Shown here in pieces: positions 35,629 to 44,335 of a stretch of DNA of 64,000 nucleotides; the stretch's first letter is position 1; every line of letters begins with the position of its first letter. The stretch is from Flavobacterium sp. 9. Lineage in GTDB: Bacteria; Bacteroidota; Bacteroidia; Flavobacteriales; Flavobacteriaceae. The notes beneath the pieces are model-generated. The model ran no database searches, was not told the DNA's origin, and saw only the letters and a program-made list of their open reading frames with translations. A program made the position numbers and the translations under genes. Location: positions 2,666,001-2,730,000 of the forward strand of contig NZ_PEEU01000001.1 in the NCBI RefSeq assembly GCF_002754195.1, given 5' to 3'.

Positions 35629-38445
35629 ATGAAGACAATGAAAAATTGGTTACTTACTGGACTTTTGTTCATGATAGTTTCAACCGCATTTTCTCAAGGA
35701 AAAATTACCGGTACTATTACCGACGGCGTGGCTTCACTGCCGGGAGCAAACGTTGCGATCAAAGGATCCTCGGCTGCTACTTCTACAGATTTTGATGGTA
35801 AATTTACTATCGATGCTACAACTAGCACAGGAGAAATCGTTATTTCTTACTTAGGTTACGAAAATCAAACTATCAAATTTGCTGTATCTAACGGTGCAAC
35901 TACAAATTTAGGAAAGATAGTTTTAGTGTCTAATTCTAACGAATTAAGCGAAATTGTTGTAAAAAGTGGTGTTGTAGATATTGCAAAAGACAGAAAAACT
36001 CCTGTTGCAGTTTCTACTATTAAAGCTGCTGAAATTCAAGAAAAATTAGGTTCTCAGGAATTCCCAGAGATCTTAAAAAGCACTCCATCTGTTTATGCTT
36101 CAAAAGCTGGTGGTGGATACGGAGATTCAAGAATTTCGATTCGTGGATTTGACCAAAAAAATATTGCCGTTATGGTTAACGGAGTTCCAATTAACGACAT
36201 GGAAAACAGTGCTGTATTTTGGAGTAACTGGGCTGGTATCTCTGATGTAACTTCTGCAATGCAGGTACAAAGAGGTTTAGGAGCTTCAAAACTTGCTATT
36301 TCATCTGTTGGAGGAACAATCAATATTGTTACAAGATCATCTGACATGAAAGAAGGCGGATCTGTTGGATCTAGCTTTGGTAACGATAACTACCTTAAAG
36401 CTCAAGCTTCTTACAGTACAGGTTTAATGAAAAACGGTCTTTCTGCTTCTGTTTTATTCAGTAGAACTGCAGGTGACGGTTACGTTGACGGAACAAAATT
36501 TGAAGGATATAACTATTTTATGGCGTTTGGTTACAAAATCAACGACAAACATAGTTTAGAATTTACATTTACAGGAGCACCTCAATGGCACAACCAAAGA
36601 ACGACTTCTCCTCTTTTAAGTGATTACTTAAAATTTGGAAGTAATGGTACTGATCCAAATATTAAATATAACTCTGACTGGGGTTACAGAAATGGCGAAG
36701 AAGCTACTTTAAAAACAAATTACTACCATAAGCCAGTAATGTCATTAAACTGGGATTATGCTATTAATGAAACTACAAAATTATCTACAGTACTTTACGG
36801 ATCTTGGGGTCGTGGAGGAGGAACTACATCAACAGGTGGTATAAAAGGTCAAAACCCTTATACTGTACCAACTGCTACTGCTCCTAACAACCTAAGAGAT
36901 TCTAATGGATTAATTAACTTTGACTTAATTCAGGCTTACAACTCTGGACAAGTAACTTCAATAGGACAAAGACAATCTGTAAACAGAACAGTAAATGGAA
37001 ATGTAGTTGCTGAATACCAAAATACTTCAAGTTCAGCTGGTAATACTGCTGGTCTTTCTCAAATTGCTTCAGTTAACTCACACAACTGGTATGGTGGTGT
37101 TATTAACTTAGACAAAAAACTTACTGACAACTTAACTTGGGATATAGGTGTTGAAGGAAGAATGTACAAAGGTATTCACTTTCAAAACTTAATTGATTTG
37201 TATGGTGCTACAAACTATAAAAACACTCTTGACGTAAACAACAACCCTGGATATTTCAGTACTACTTACGAGGCAAGACCAAGTGGAAATCCTTTCGTAG
37301 GTACTGATTACCAAGATAGAATTAATTACTGGAATGATAGTGAAGTAAATTACTATGGTGCTTTTACACAATTTGAATATACTGTTGGTAAATTAACAGC
37401 TTTCCTTCAAGGTGCAGTTTCTCAACAAGGATACAAAAGAATTGACCACTTTAAATACCCTGCTAATAGCGCATTATCTGAAACTGAATTCAAAAACATC
37501 GCTGGTGGAGACGTTAAAGCTGGAGCAAACTACAACATTAACGATCAACATAATGTATTTGTAAACGCTGGTTACTACTCAAAACAACCATTTTTCAATG
37601 CTGTTTATCCTAATAATGCTTCTGTTATAAACGATAACCTTACAAACGAAAAAGTAAAAGCTGTTGAACTTGGATACGGTTTCCGTTCAGGAATCTTCAA
37701 TGCAAACTTAAATGCATATTACACACAATGGAATGACAGATTTACACCTGGAACAGATACTGATCAAGCTAATAACCCAGGAGGATACTACACTTTCCAA
37801 GGAGTAAACGAAACACATACAGGAGTAGAATTAGATGTAACAGCAAAAGTGCTTACTAAATTGAAACTTAATGGTATGATCTCTATTGGTGACTACAAAT
37901 ATGATGGAAATGCAACTAGTAACCGTTTTGATGCTGCTAACAACCCATTTCCAGGCGGAACTGCTCAAACATTATACTTAGATGGAGTTAAAGTTGGAAA
38001 CAACGCTCAAACTACAATGGCAATTGGAGCTGCTTACGAAATCTTAGATGGTCTTAATGTTGACGCTAACCTTAACTACTCAGAAAAATTATTCGGAAAT
38101 ATCGACGTATCTAAATTTGCTGCTGCTAATAATAAAGGTGCATTAGAATTGCCAGGTTTCGCGACTACTGACGCTGGCGTATCTTACAAGTGGAGATTAG
38201 CTCCAAAATTAGGAGCATTAAACTTTAGACTTAACGTAAACAACGTTTTTGATAAAGTATTCATCAATGAGTCATTTACAAACATTTTTGCAAGTGATAA
38301 CATTCCTACTACAGGAACGCAGGTACCAGGTTCAAATGGGACTTACGCTTCTAAAGGACAACTTTACAAAGGTCTTGCGACTGACAACAAAGTTTACTTT
38401 GGTTTCGGAAGAACTTGGAACTTCTCACTACGTTACGATTTCTAA
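35629..38445 (+). CDS. TonB-dependent outer-membrane receptor
   Basis: A 938-residue receptor with a signal peptide (ends TAFSQ, near residue 23), a carboxypeptidase-D-like regulatory domain (about 25-105, GKITGTITDGVASLPGANV), a plug (about 120-240: VMVNGVPINDMENS; GASKLAISSVGGTINIVTR) and a 22-strand-type barrel ending WNFSLRYDF. No SusD-like lipoprotein follows, so it is not a Sus-type glycan pair; a siderophore, vitamin or peptide is more likely, but the substrate cannot be told. Its downstream terminator makes it monocistronic. A second in-frame ATG at 35638 is an alternative start. Confidence 0.94.
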   Translation: MKTMKNWLLTGLLFMIVSTAFSQGKITGTITDGVASLPGANVAIKGSSAATSTDFDGKFTIDATTSTGEIVISYLGYENQTIKFAVSNGATTNLGKIVLVSNSNELSEIVVKSGVVDIAKDRKTPVAVSTIKAAEIQEKLGSQEFPEILKSTPSVYASKAGGGYGDSRISIRGFDQKNIAVMVNGVPINDMENSAVFWSNWAGISDVTSAMQVQRGLGASKLAISSVGGTINIVTRSSDMKEGGSVGSSFGNDNYLKAQASYSTGLMKNGLSASVLFSRTAGDGYVDGTKFEGYNYFMAFGYKINDKHSLEFTFTGAPQWHNQRTTSPLLSDYLKFGSNGTDPNIKYNSDWGYRNGEEATLKTNYYHKPVMSLNWDYAINETTKLSTVLYGSWGRGGGTTSTGGIKGQNPYTVPTATAPNNLRDSNGLINFDLIQAYNSGQVTSIGQRQSVNRTVNGNVVAEYQNTSSSAGNTAGLSQIASVNSHNWYGGVINLDKKLTDNLTWDIGVEGRMYKGIHFQNLIDLYGATNYKNTLDVNNNPGYFSTTYEARPSGNPFVGTDYQDRINYWNDSEVNYYGAFTQFEYTVGKLTAFLQGAVSQQGYKRIDHFKYPANSALSETEFKNIAGGDVKAGANYNINDQHNVFVNAGYYSKQPFFNAVYPNNASVINDNLTNEKVKAVELGYGFRSGIFNANLNAYYTQWNDRFTPGTDTDQANNPGGYYTFQGVNETHTGVELDVTAKVLTKLKLNGMISIGDYKYDGNATSNRFDAANNPFPGGTAQTLYLDGVKVGNNAQTTMAIGAAYEILDGLNVDANLNYSEKLFGNIDVSKFAAANNKGALELPGFATTDAGVSYKWRLAPKLGALNFRLNVNNVFDKVFINESFTNIFASDNIPTTGTQVPGSNGTYASKGQLYKGLATDNKVYFGFGRTWNFSLRYDF

Positions 38446-38469
38446 GAATTTAGAATCTTAATAAATAAT

Positions 38470-38509
38470 AAAAACGGCATTGACTTTTAGTTTAATGCCG
38501 TTTTTTTAT
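38470..38509 (+). terminator. terminator of the TonB receptor gene
   Basis: AAAAACGGCATT (38470-38481) and AATGCCGTTTTT (38494-38505) form a 12-bp stem with a 12-base loop and a T-run. Confidence 0.88.
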
Positions 38510-38550
38510 ACCCTTTTTTGCTATATTTGTTTTAACAAAAAATAAAATTT

Positions 38551-38973
38551 ATGTACCATTTTCTACAAAAATTCCATTCGGGCTGGGCTTATTTAGCTTT
38601 ATTACTTTTATTAATTGCAGTTGTAAATTCAATCATCGGATTAACTTCAAAAAAAGAGTTTACAGCTAAAGATCGCAAAATTGCCCTTTTTGCTTTAATA
38701 GGCACACATACCCAATTATTGATTGGTATAATCCTTTATTTTGTTTCTCCTTTAGGAAAAGCAGCTTTTGGACAAATGTCTAATGCAGAACTTAGACTTA
38801 CATCATTAGAACACCCTCTTATTAATATTATTGCTATCATTTTGATAACTATCGGATGGTCAAAACATAAAAAATTAATCAATAGCGAAGCTAAATTTAA
38901 AACTTTTGCTATTTTTTACGGATTAGGATTATTGCTTATATTAAGTAGAATCCCGTGGAACCTATGGTTCTAA
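38551..38973 (+). CDS. conserved four-helix membrane protein
   Basis: A 140-residue protein with four membrane helices (about 13-31, 45-65, 87-104 and 115-135). Conserved-looking His residues sit in HSGWAYLAL, GTHTQLLIGI and LEHPLINII, spaced as in haem-binding membrane proteins, although I cannot assign a cytochrome family. Small proteins of this look are common in Bacteroidota with no known function. Short and flanked by terminators on both sides, it is an independent transcript. Confidence 0.7.
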   Translation: MYHFLQKFHSGWAYLALLLLLIAVVNSIIGLTSKKEFTAKDRKIALFALIGTHTQLLIGIILYFVSPLGKAAFGQMSNAELRLTSLEHPLINIIAIILITIGWSKHKKLINSEAKFKTFAIFYGLGLLLILSRIPWNLWF

Positions 38974-38985
38974 AAAAAACCAATT

Positions 38986-39013
38986 AAAGCCCTGAAATTC
39001 GAGGGCTTTTTTT
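38986..39013 (+). terminator. intrinsic terminator
   Basis: AAAGCCCT (38986-38993) pairs with AGGGCTTT (39002-39009) over an 8-base loop, followed by Ts, just after the membrane protein gene. Confidence 0.8.
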
Positions 39014-39064
39014 ATCTCGGCATATTATTTGTACAAACTCCCCAAGTCTGAAAAAAAATAAAAA

Positions 39065-39559
39065 ATGAGAAATAAAAAACATATTATACTCACAACACTT
39101 ACTATCACCTTTTTAAGCTGTTTTACTTATGTCATAAGTCAGACAAAACCAGTAACAGAATCTAAACCACCTCAACAGGATACGGTAAAAACTGTAAGAC
39201 CAAACTTAATTGCAATACCTACAGATTCTGTTTTTACGGACAAAGGTTTAAAACTAAAACCATACAAGAAAAACGCACACGCCTCCTACTACGCTGATCG
39301 TTTTAATGGTAAAAAAACAGCAAACGGAAGCAGATTCAGTAACAGCGCATATACCGCTGCACACAAAAAACTTCCATTTGGAACGAGAATAAAAGTAACA
39401 AACGAAGCTAACGGAAAATTTGTAATCGTAAAGGTTACCGATCGTGGTCCGTTTGTTAAAACAAGAGAACTTGATTTATCTAAAAGAGCCTTTATGGAAA
39501 TCACCAAAAGCAAAGGAAGCGGTGCCATGAAAGTGACAATAGAAACAATAGTAGAATAA
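39065..39559 (+). CDS. RlpA-like double-psi beta-barrel protein
   Basis: A 164-residue exported protein. A signal or anchor segment occupies residues 6-25, then a proline-rich linker, then a double-psi beta-barrel (about 73-160) with the RlpA signatures ASYYADRFNGKKTANGSRF, AAHKKLPFGTRIKVTN and VKVTDRGPF, including the conserved Asp-Arg-Gly-Pro. RlpA acts as a septal lytic transglycosylase on naked glycan in some bacteria. No SPOR domain is present, so septal targeting by denuded glycan is not expected. The ATG is preceded by an A-rich leader. Confidence 0.9.
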   Translation: MRNKKHIILTTLTITFLSCFTYVISQTKPVTESKPPQQDTVKTVRPNLIAIPTDSVFTDKGLKLKPYKKNAHASYYADRFNGKKTANGSRFSNSAYTAAHKKLPFGTRIKVTNEANGKFVIVKVTDRGPFVKTRELDLSKRAFMEITKSKGSGAMKVTIETIVE

Positions 39560-39560
39560 A

Positions 39561-39598
39561 AAAATCCCGTCTTGAAGTTTCAAGACGGGATTTTTTTT
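39561..39598 (+). terminator. rlpA-like gene terminator
   Basis: AAAATCCCGTCTTGAA (39561-39576) and TTCAAGACGGGATTTT (39579-39594) form a 16-bp stem with a minimal loop, followed by more Ts. It marks the left boundary of the lanthipeptide island. Confidence 0.9.
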
Positions 39599-39774
39599 GT
39601 GCATTACTTAATTTACCGAAGACTTCGCTTCACACTTTAAACAACTTACCATTCCACAGAAAACTTACTTTTTCAAATCTGGAACACATCGAAATAGTAG
39701 GAAATTATTTTACTTTTTTCTTCAATCTTTTTAAATTTTATTTTACTTTAGTATTATTATATGCATATAAATAA

Positions 39775-40521
39775 ATGAAAGAAGCTCTTGACAAATTTTT
39801 AGAAAGTTGGCACAATAATAACGATGTTGTTGGAATACTTTTAACCGGAAGTCATGCAATTGAGATGAACCATAAAACTTCGGATATTGATATTCGAATA
39901 TTCGTTACTGAAGGCTTTAAAACAACTAAAGGGTTAATGGAAATCGATGGATTCAAATTTTCATATTTGGTAAGAAGTCATAACATTATAGAAAGTAGAT
40001 TTAAAAAAGAATTCTCCATGAATAGTAGATTTGAAGCAACTACAATCTCCATGGGTAAAATTATCTTTGAAAAAGACGGTATTCTTTCTGAATTACAAAA
40101 ACTTGCTCACCACTATCAGGGAAGCGACTTTATCAAAAGAGATATTGATGATGAATCTCTAAAATCAAACATATATCTTTTATATAACTATAAGAATTAC
40201 TTAGATACTCTAGAAGAAGATTCTCCTTATTTCATCTATACCTATATGTCATTTATGAAAATAAGCTTGAATTTCTATTCCCATTTTTTAAATTTTGAAA
40301 TAGTTTCAGATCTAAAAACTGAAAAACTATTTACTAACGAGTTATTTAGAGACAAATGTAATTGGAGTAAATTTCCCGATGAAGAATTTGCAATACTTTG
40401 GCAAAACTGTATTTCAACAGGAAAAACCAATAAACATAATATTACTAAAATGTTTAATTTTCTACAAGATAAAGTCATAAAATTTAACATAAAAAACCAC
40501 ACATTTTCTTGGCAAGAATAG
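39775..40521 (+). CDS. nucleotidyltransferase-fold protein at the head of the lanthipeptide island
   Basis: A 248-residue protein. Residues 20-45 carry the pol-beta nucleotidyltransferase signature: G25-S26 in LLTGSHAIE and D37-x-D39 in TSDIDIRIF, spaced as in MNT/aminoglycoside adenylyltransferase-like enzymes. The C-terminal 150 residues are helical and unrecognised. No signal or membrane segment. It precedes the lanthipeptide precursor, whose promoter overlaps its last codons. It may be a tailoring enzyme, an immunity factor or an unrelated passenger; the sequence does not decide. Very AT-rich, like the genes that follow. Confidence 0.7.
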   Translation: MKEALDKFLESWHNNNDVVGILLTGSHAIEMNHKTSDIDIRIFVTEGFKTTKGLMEIDGFKFSYLVRSHNIIESRFKKEFSMNSRFEATTISMGKIIFEKDGILSELQKLAHHYQGSDFIKRDIDDESLKSNIYLLYNYKNYLDTLEEDSPYFIYTYMSFMKISLNFYSHFLNFEIVSDLKTEKLFTNELFRDKCNWSKFPDEEFAILWQNCISTGKTNKHNITKMFNFLQDKVIKFNIKNHTFSWQE

Positions 40522-40539
40522 TATTATCGAATATATTTG
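40509..40539 (+). promoter_or_regulatory. promoter of the lanthipeptide precursor gene
   Basis: TTG (40509-40511), a 20-base spacer and TATATTTG (40532-40539) match the Bacteroidota consensus TTG-N19-21-TAnnTTTG. The -33 box lies in the last codons of the preceding gene, so the precursor can be expressed independently, with a leader of about 25 bases. Confidence 0.72.
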
Positions 40540-40569
40540 TAATACTATACACTAAAAATTATTAAAATT

Positions 40570-40791
40570 ATGAAAACTAATCTTAAGTTAACAAAAGTTA
40601 CAATTTCGAAACTTGACAACCTTAATCTTAAACCATTAGAAAATGGTGAATTACAAAACGTAAAAGCTGGAGGAGATTCATCTATCACTACAGTTACGGT
40701 TGAAACTATCGGAGGAGGATGGAATGACACATCATCTATAACTAGCTGTACTTTCACTATTAACACAGATTGTTATACTAAGCTATCATAA
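40570..40791 (+). CDS. class I lanthipeptide precursor peptide
   Basis: A 73-residue peptide with a leader of the Bacteroidota class I type: K/L-rich start (KTNLKLTKVTISKLDNLNL), an acidic stretch ENGELQN and a double-glycine end VKAGG at residues 31-35. The predicted core (36-73) is rich in hydroxy residues, with about 18 Ser/Thr and two Cys (C60 in SITSCTF, C68 in TDCYT), allowing up to two (methyl)lanthionine rings plus several dehydrated residues. It lies directly before lanC and lanB. The cleavage site and ring pattern are inferred. Confidence 0.85.
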   Translation: MKTNLKLTKVTISKLDNLNLKPLENGELQNVKAGGDSSITTVTVETIGGGWNDTSSITSCTFTINTDCYTKLS

Positions 40792-40814
40792 TTCTTTGTA
40801 ATCAATAATAAAAT

Positions 40815-40848
40815 AAAAATCCAAAACTGAAAAGTTTTGGATTTTTTA
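40815..40848 (+). terminator. hairpin between precursor and lanC (attenuator)
   Basis: A perfect 14-bp stem AAAAATCCAAAACT / AGTTTTGGATTTTT closed by a GAAA tetraloop, followed by further T/A. It lies 24 bases after the precursor stop and 19 bases before the lanC start. As no other promoter is visible before lanC, partial read-through is the likely route to enzyme expression. Confidence 0.88.
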
Positions 40849-40866
40849 TTCAATAATCTTTAATTT

Positions 40867-42024
40867 ATGGACTTAATAGAGTCAAAAATTCATTTAATTA
40901 ATGATCAAATTACGTCTAACTTTCAAAAAATAAACGAAATTGGGGTTCTGGCAGGTTTATGTGGTTTGGCTCTGTTTAATTTTCATTACTCCAGAACTTT
41001 TAATAAAGAAAGCAGCATTGGCAATACTATCTTAGAAAAATGTATCCTAAAAATCAATGACGGATATACAAAACCAACTTACTGTAACGGAATAATTGGT
41101 TTTGCCTGGGTAATAAACCATCTAATAAAAGAAAAATTGATAGATGATAATAATAGTGAAGTTCTTTATGAGATCGACGATTATAATCATGAATGGATAG
41201 ATTTTTCAGTAAAAGACAACAATTTTGATTTTTTCCACGGTACAATAGGATATCTCAATTATTCCATTGATCGCTATACTGCTTTGACCAACTCTAAAGA
41301 CTTAGAAAAAATTGAAAAATCAATTACGCTTGTATTAGGATATTTATCAGAATTACTTCCGGAAATAGAGATATATCCTAATGGTTCAAAAAAGTCTGAT
41401 ATAAAAATGAGTTTCCAAAATAATGTAATTTTTGGCTTAGCGCATGGGATTTCAAGTATTATATTCATTCTTAATAAAATCTCTACAATCCCAAAATTTA
41501 ATTTAAAATCGCAATTATTATCAGATCAATATCTTGCATATTTATTAAAATATAAAGATGACACAAATTCCTGTATATCACTTTTTCCAAATTTTTTGAG
41601 TCAAAAAGGAGTTGTAAAATACCAAAGTGCGCTTACATGGTGCTCAGGAGATCTTGGCATAGGTATTAATTTACTAAACACATCTGTCCGTTATAATCAT
41701 AAGGAAAATTATAAAACAGTCGGGATCGAAATTTTAGAACATGGCTTACATCGAACTACTTTAGATAAATCTCTGCTAAAAACAGATTGTCTCTGTCATG
41801 GTTACTTTGGAGCCTATAAAATTTTCTCAGACGCATATAAAACCACAAAAAAAGAAGATTTCCTTAAAGCCAGCAATTACTGGCTAGATCTGGGGCTAAA
41901 AAACATTACAATAAATAATGATTCTGATTTGACTATTTTAAATGGTTTATCAGGTATCGGCCTAACCTTATTAGACATTTACAGTTCAAAAAAACTTAAT
42001 TGGGAAGAATGTTTATTCTTATGA
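40867..42024 (+). CDS. lanC: lanthionine synthetase C family cyclase
   Basis: Catalyses Cys addition to dehydrated Ser/Thr to form (methyl)lanthionine rings. The 385-residue alpha-toroid shows the repeated G-x-x-G helix-cap motifs (NGIIGFAW, HGTIGYL, HGISSIIF, SGDLGIG, HGYFGAY, NGLSGIGL) and all three zinc ligands: C259 in WCSGDLG, C310 and H311 in CLCHGYFG. Length and layout match class I LanC. The start ATG follows the attenuator hairpin. It forms one transcript with the two dehydratase halves. Confidence 0.92.
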   Translation: MDLIESKIHLINDQITSNFQKINEIGVLAGLCGLALFNFHYSRTFNKESSIGNTILEKCILKINDGYTKPTYCNGIIGFAWVINHLIKEKLIDDNNSEVLYEIDDYNHEWIDFSVKDNNFDFFHGTIGYLNYSIDRYTALTNSKDLEKIEKSITLVLGYLSELLPEIEIYPNGSKKSDIKMSFQNNVIFGLAHGISSIIFILNKISTIPKFNLKSQLLSDQYLAYLLKYKDDTNSCISLFPNFLSQKGVVKYQSALTWCSGDLGIGINLLNTSVRYNHKENYKTVGIEILEHGLHRTTLDKSLLKTDCLCHGYFGAYKIFSDAYKTTKKEDFLKASNYWLDLGLKNITINNDSDLTILNGLSGIGLTLLDIYSSKKLNWEECLFL

Positions 42025-42098
42025 TTAATTCATTTAAAAGAAACACGTAAAAATCAACTATTGCAAATCCACTTATACTATTTAACCAATAAAAAATA

Positions 42099-44330
42099 AT
42101 GAGTCATTTCCCTTATAAATTATTTTCCAACTATATTTTAAGAACACCTTTATATCCAATATCTGACTTATCTTCTTTTTTAGATGAAATAAACGAAGAT
42201 GATTCTATTTTTAAGAAAAAATTCAGCGATAGTTTGATCCAAGAAGCCATTTTTATATCTTCTCCCAGTTTATATGAAATTTTAAAAAAATGGCTGGATG
42301 GCGAAATAACCGACAGCAAAAAAATTGAAAAATTAAAAACCTCACTTCTCAAATATCTAACTCGTATGTCTTCGAGATGTACACCTTTTGGCCTTTGCGC
42401 AGGATATTCACTCGGCGAATTTTCAGATGAAAGTAACGTTTTGATTAGCAATATTAGCAAGCATAAAAAATATACAAAACTTGACATGTTTTATTTAGTT
42501 TCTTTAACTTCTAACTTAATTAAAAATGAGAAGATCAGAAACAATGTCCGTTTTTACACAAACTCAACCTTATATTCATACCAGAATGAATTAAGATATA
42601 TTGAATACAGATATTACGGTTTAAAAAGAAGTCATGAAATTGTTTCGGCCGAAAAATCAGAAATAATTGATTTTGTACTTAATTTTTCAAAACAAGGATG
42701 TTTAATCACAGAAATTGCACATCAGATTGTAAAAAAATATTTAGATGTTGAATATCAAGAAGCTTTAGATTTTATAAATCAATTAATAGACAACCAATTA
42801 TTGCTAAGCGAGCTAGAACCAATACTAATAGGATTGGATTATTTTATCCATTTACGAACAATAATAGCCAACATCGAAGATATAGATGAAATAAAAAGTG
42901 TAATTGAAGAGGTTGCTTATAAAATCGAAAAATTAGATGTAAATATTGAAAGCAACATTTCTGATTATAATGAAATAGCCACACTTTTACTTAAACTCAA
43001 TACCAGATTTGAACCAAAATATCTATTTCAAACTGATTTAAAGATTGCAGTCGAAAAAAATACACTAGATAAAAAAATTATAAAAGATATTAGAGAAGGA
43101 ATTATGATATTAAATCATTTATCTCCTAATACAACGAACTATTATTTACAAAATTTTAAAAAAAAATTTATTGAAAAATTTGGAGAATCTGAAATCCCGC
43201 TATCAATAGCCTTAGATTCAGATTTAGGAATTTCATATAAAGAAAACACATATTATAATATTCTTCCAGACGAATCCTTTATCAATCACATTGTATTAAA
43301 CAAAAAAAGTGCAACTGATGACATAAGGCTAAATAAAATCGATTTACACCTGCATGAAAAGATCTTGGAGTGCTATAAAAAAGATAGCTTAAGCATCGTT
43401 TTGGATAAAAATGAATTACCTCTAAGTAATAACAAATGGGATGATCTTTCAGAGACAATGTCTTTCCTTACGGAATTTATAATTACAGACAACAAACAAA
43501 AGATATTCATAAATGGAGGCGGAAGTTCAACTGGAGCAAATCTCTCCGGAAGATTTTCTTTGGCCGATCCTGAGATTAATGACCTTTGCAAACAAATAAC
43601 CGAGGTTGATAAAAAAAACAACCCAAATGTTATTATAGCTGACATTAGTCATCTATTCGAAGCAAGAACCGGAAACATAGCCTCAAGATCAAGTTTTTAT
43701 GATTACGAAATACCCTATCTTTCCAAATCAATTAAGGAACTTGATAATCAAATACCTATTAGCGACCTGGCAGTATCGATCAGCCAATATGGCGAAATTA
43801 TCCTTCGTTCGATTTCTAAAAACAAAACCGTTCTGCCTAGATTAATAAACGCTCATGTATTCAGCAATAATAGTACTCCAATTTATCATTTCTTGTCTGA
43901 TTTACAAACACAAGGTAAAAGAACAGGAATATTTATAGATATGAATAATCTTTCAAAAATCTTCAAATATATACCAAGAATAGAATATAAAAATATCATA
44001 TTTAAAAAAGCAAATTGGATTTTTACTCAAAAAGATATTTCCGTGTTCTTTAAGAAAGTTCCTTTCAATCAATTAAAAAATGACATACAAAACTTTAGAA
44101 CCGAATGGAAAATTCCTAGATATATAAATATAATCGAAGGAGATAACGAACTTATGGTTGATCTTGAAAACAGTAGATCATTTGCCATGATGCTAGACAT
44201 CATTCTAAAAAAAGACAAAATCACTTTTGAAGAATTTCTATTCTTCGATGAAAATCAAATAGTAAAAAGAGGAGAAAGTAATTTCACCAATCAGATAATC
44301 TTTTCAATTTATAAAAATCACACAAATTAA
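42099..44330 (+). CDS. lanB: lantibiotic dehydratase LanB, glutamylation (N-terminal) part
   Basis: A 743-residue protein corresponding to the N-terminal domain of LanB, which transfers glutamate from Glu-tRNA to Ser/Thr of the precursor. The signature [14 protein letters not shown] lies at residues 89-102, and later blocks [19 protein letters not shown] and [18 protein letters not shown] fit the family. The elimination domain that normally follows in the same chain is absent; it is the next gene, six bases away. Together the two reach about 1,030 residues, the size of an intact LanB. Very AT-rich. Confidence 0.9.
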   Translation: MSHFPYKLFSNYILRTPLYPISDLSSFLDEINEDDSIFKKKFSDSLIQEAIFISSPSLYEILKKWLDGEITDSKKIEKLKTSLLKYLTRMSSRCTPFGLCAGYSLGEFSDESNVLISNISKHKKYTKLDMFYLVSLTSNLIKNEKIRNNVRFYTNSTLYSYQNELRYIEYRYYGLKRSHEIVSAEKSEIIDFVLNFSKQGCLITEIAHQIVKKYLDVEYQEALDFINQLIDNQLLLSELEPILIGLDYFIHLRTIIANIEDIDEIKSVIEEVAYKIEKLDVNIESNISDYNEIATLLLKLNTRFEPKYLFQTDLKIAVEKNTLDKKIIKDIREGIMILNHLSPNTTNYYLQNFKKKFIEKFGESEIPLSIALDSDLGISYKENTYYNILPDESFINHIVLNKKSATDDIRLNKIDLHLHEKILECYKKDSLSIVLDKNELPLSNNKWDDLSETMSFLTEFIITDNKQKIFINGGGSSTGANLSGRFSLADPEINDLCKQITEVDKKNNPNVIIADISHLFEARTGNIASRSSFYDYEIPYLSKSIKELDNQIPISDLAVSISQYGEIILRSISKNKTVLPRLINAHVFSNNSTPIYHFLSDLQTQGKRTGIFIDMNNLSKIFKYIPRIEYKNIIFKKANWIFTQKDISVFFKKVPFNQLKNDIQNFRTEWKIPRYINIIEGDNELMVDLENSRSFAMMLDIILKKDKITFEEFLFFDENQIVKRGESNFTNQIIFSIYKNHTN

Positions 44331-44335
44331 CCATA

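Noticed and set aside
35629..38445. TonB receptor as SusC of a polysaccharide utilisation locus
   Set aside because: No SusD-like gene, glycoside hydrolase or regulator follows, and a terminator ends the transcript.
38249..38461. 70-codon ORF overlapping the end of the TonB receptor gene
   Set aside because: It is a shifted-frame shadow of the barrel C-terminus, with no start signal of its own.
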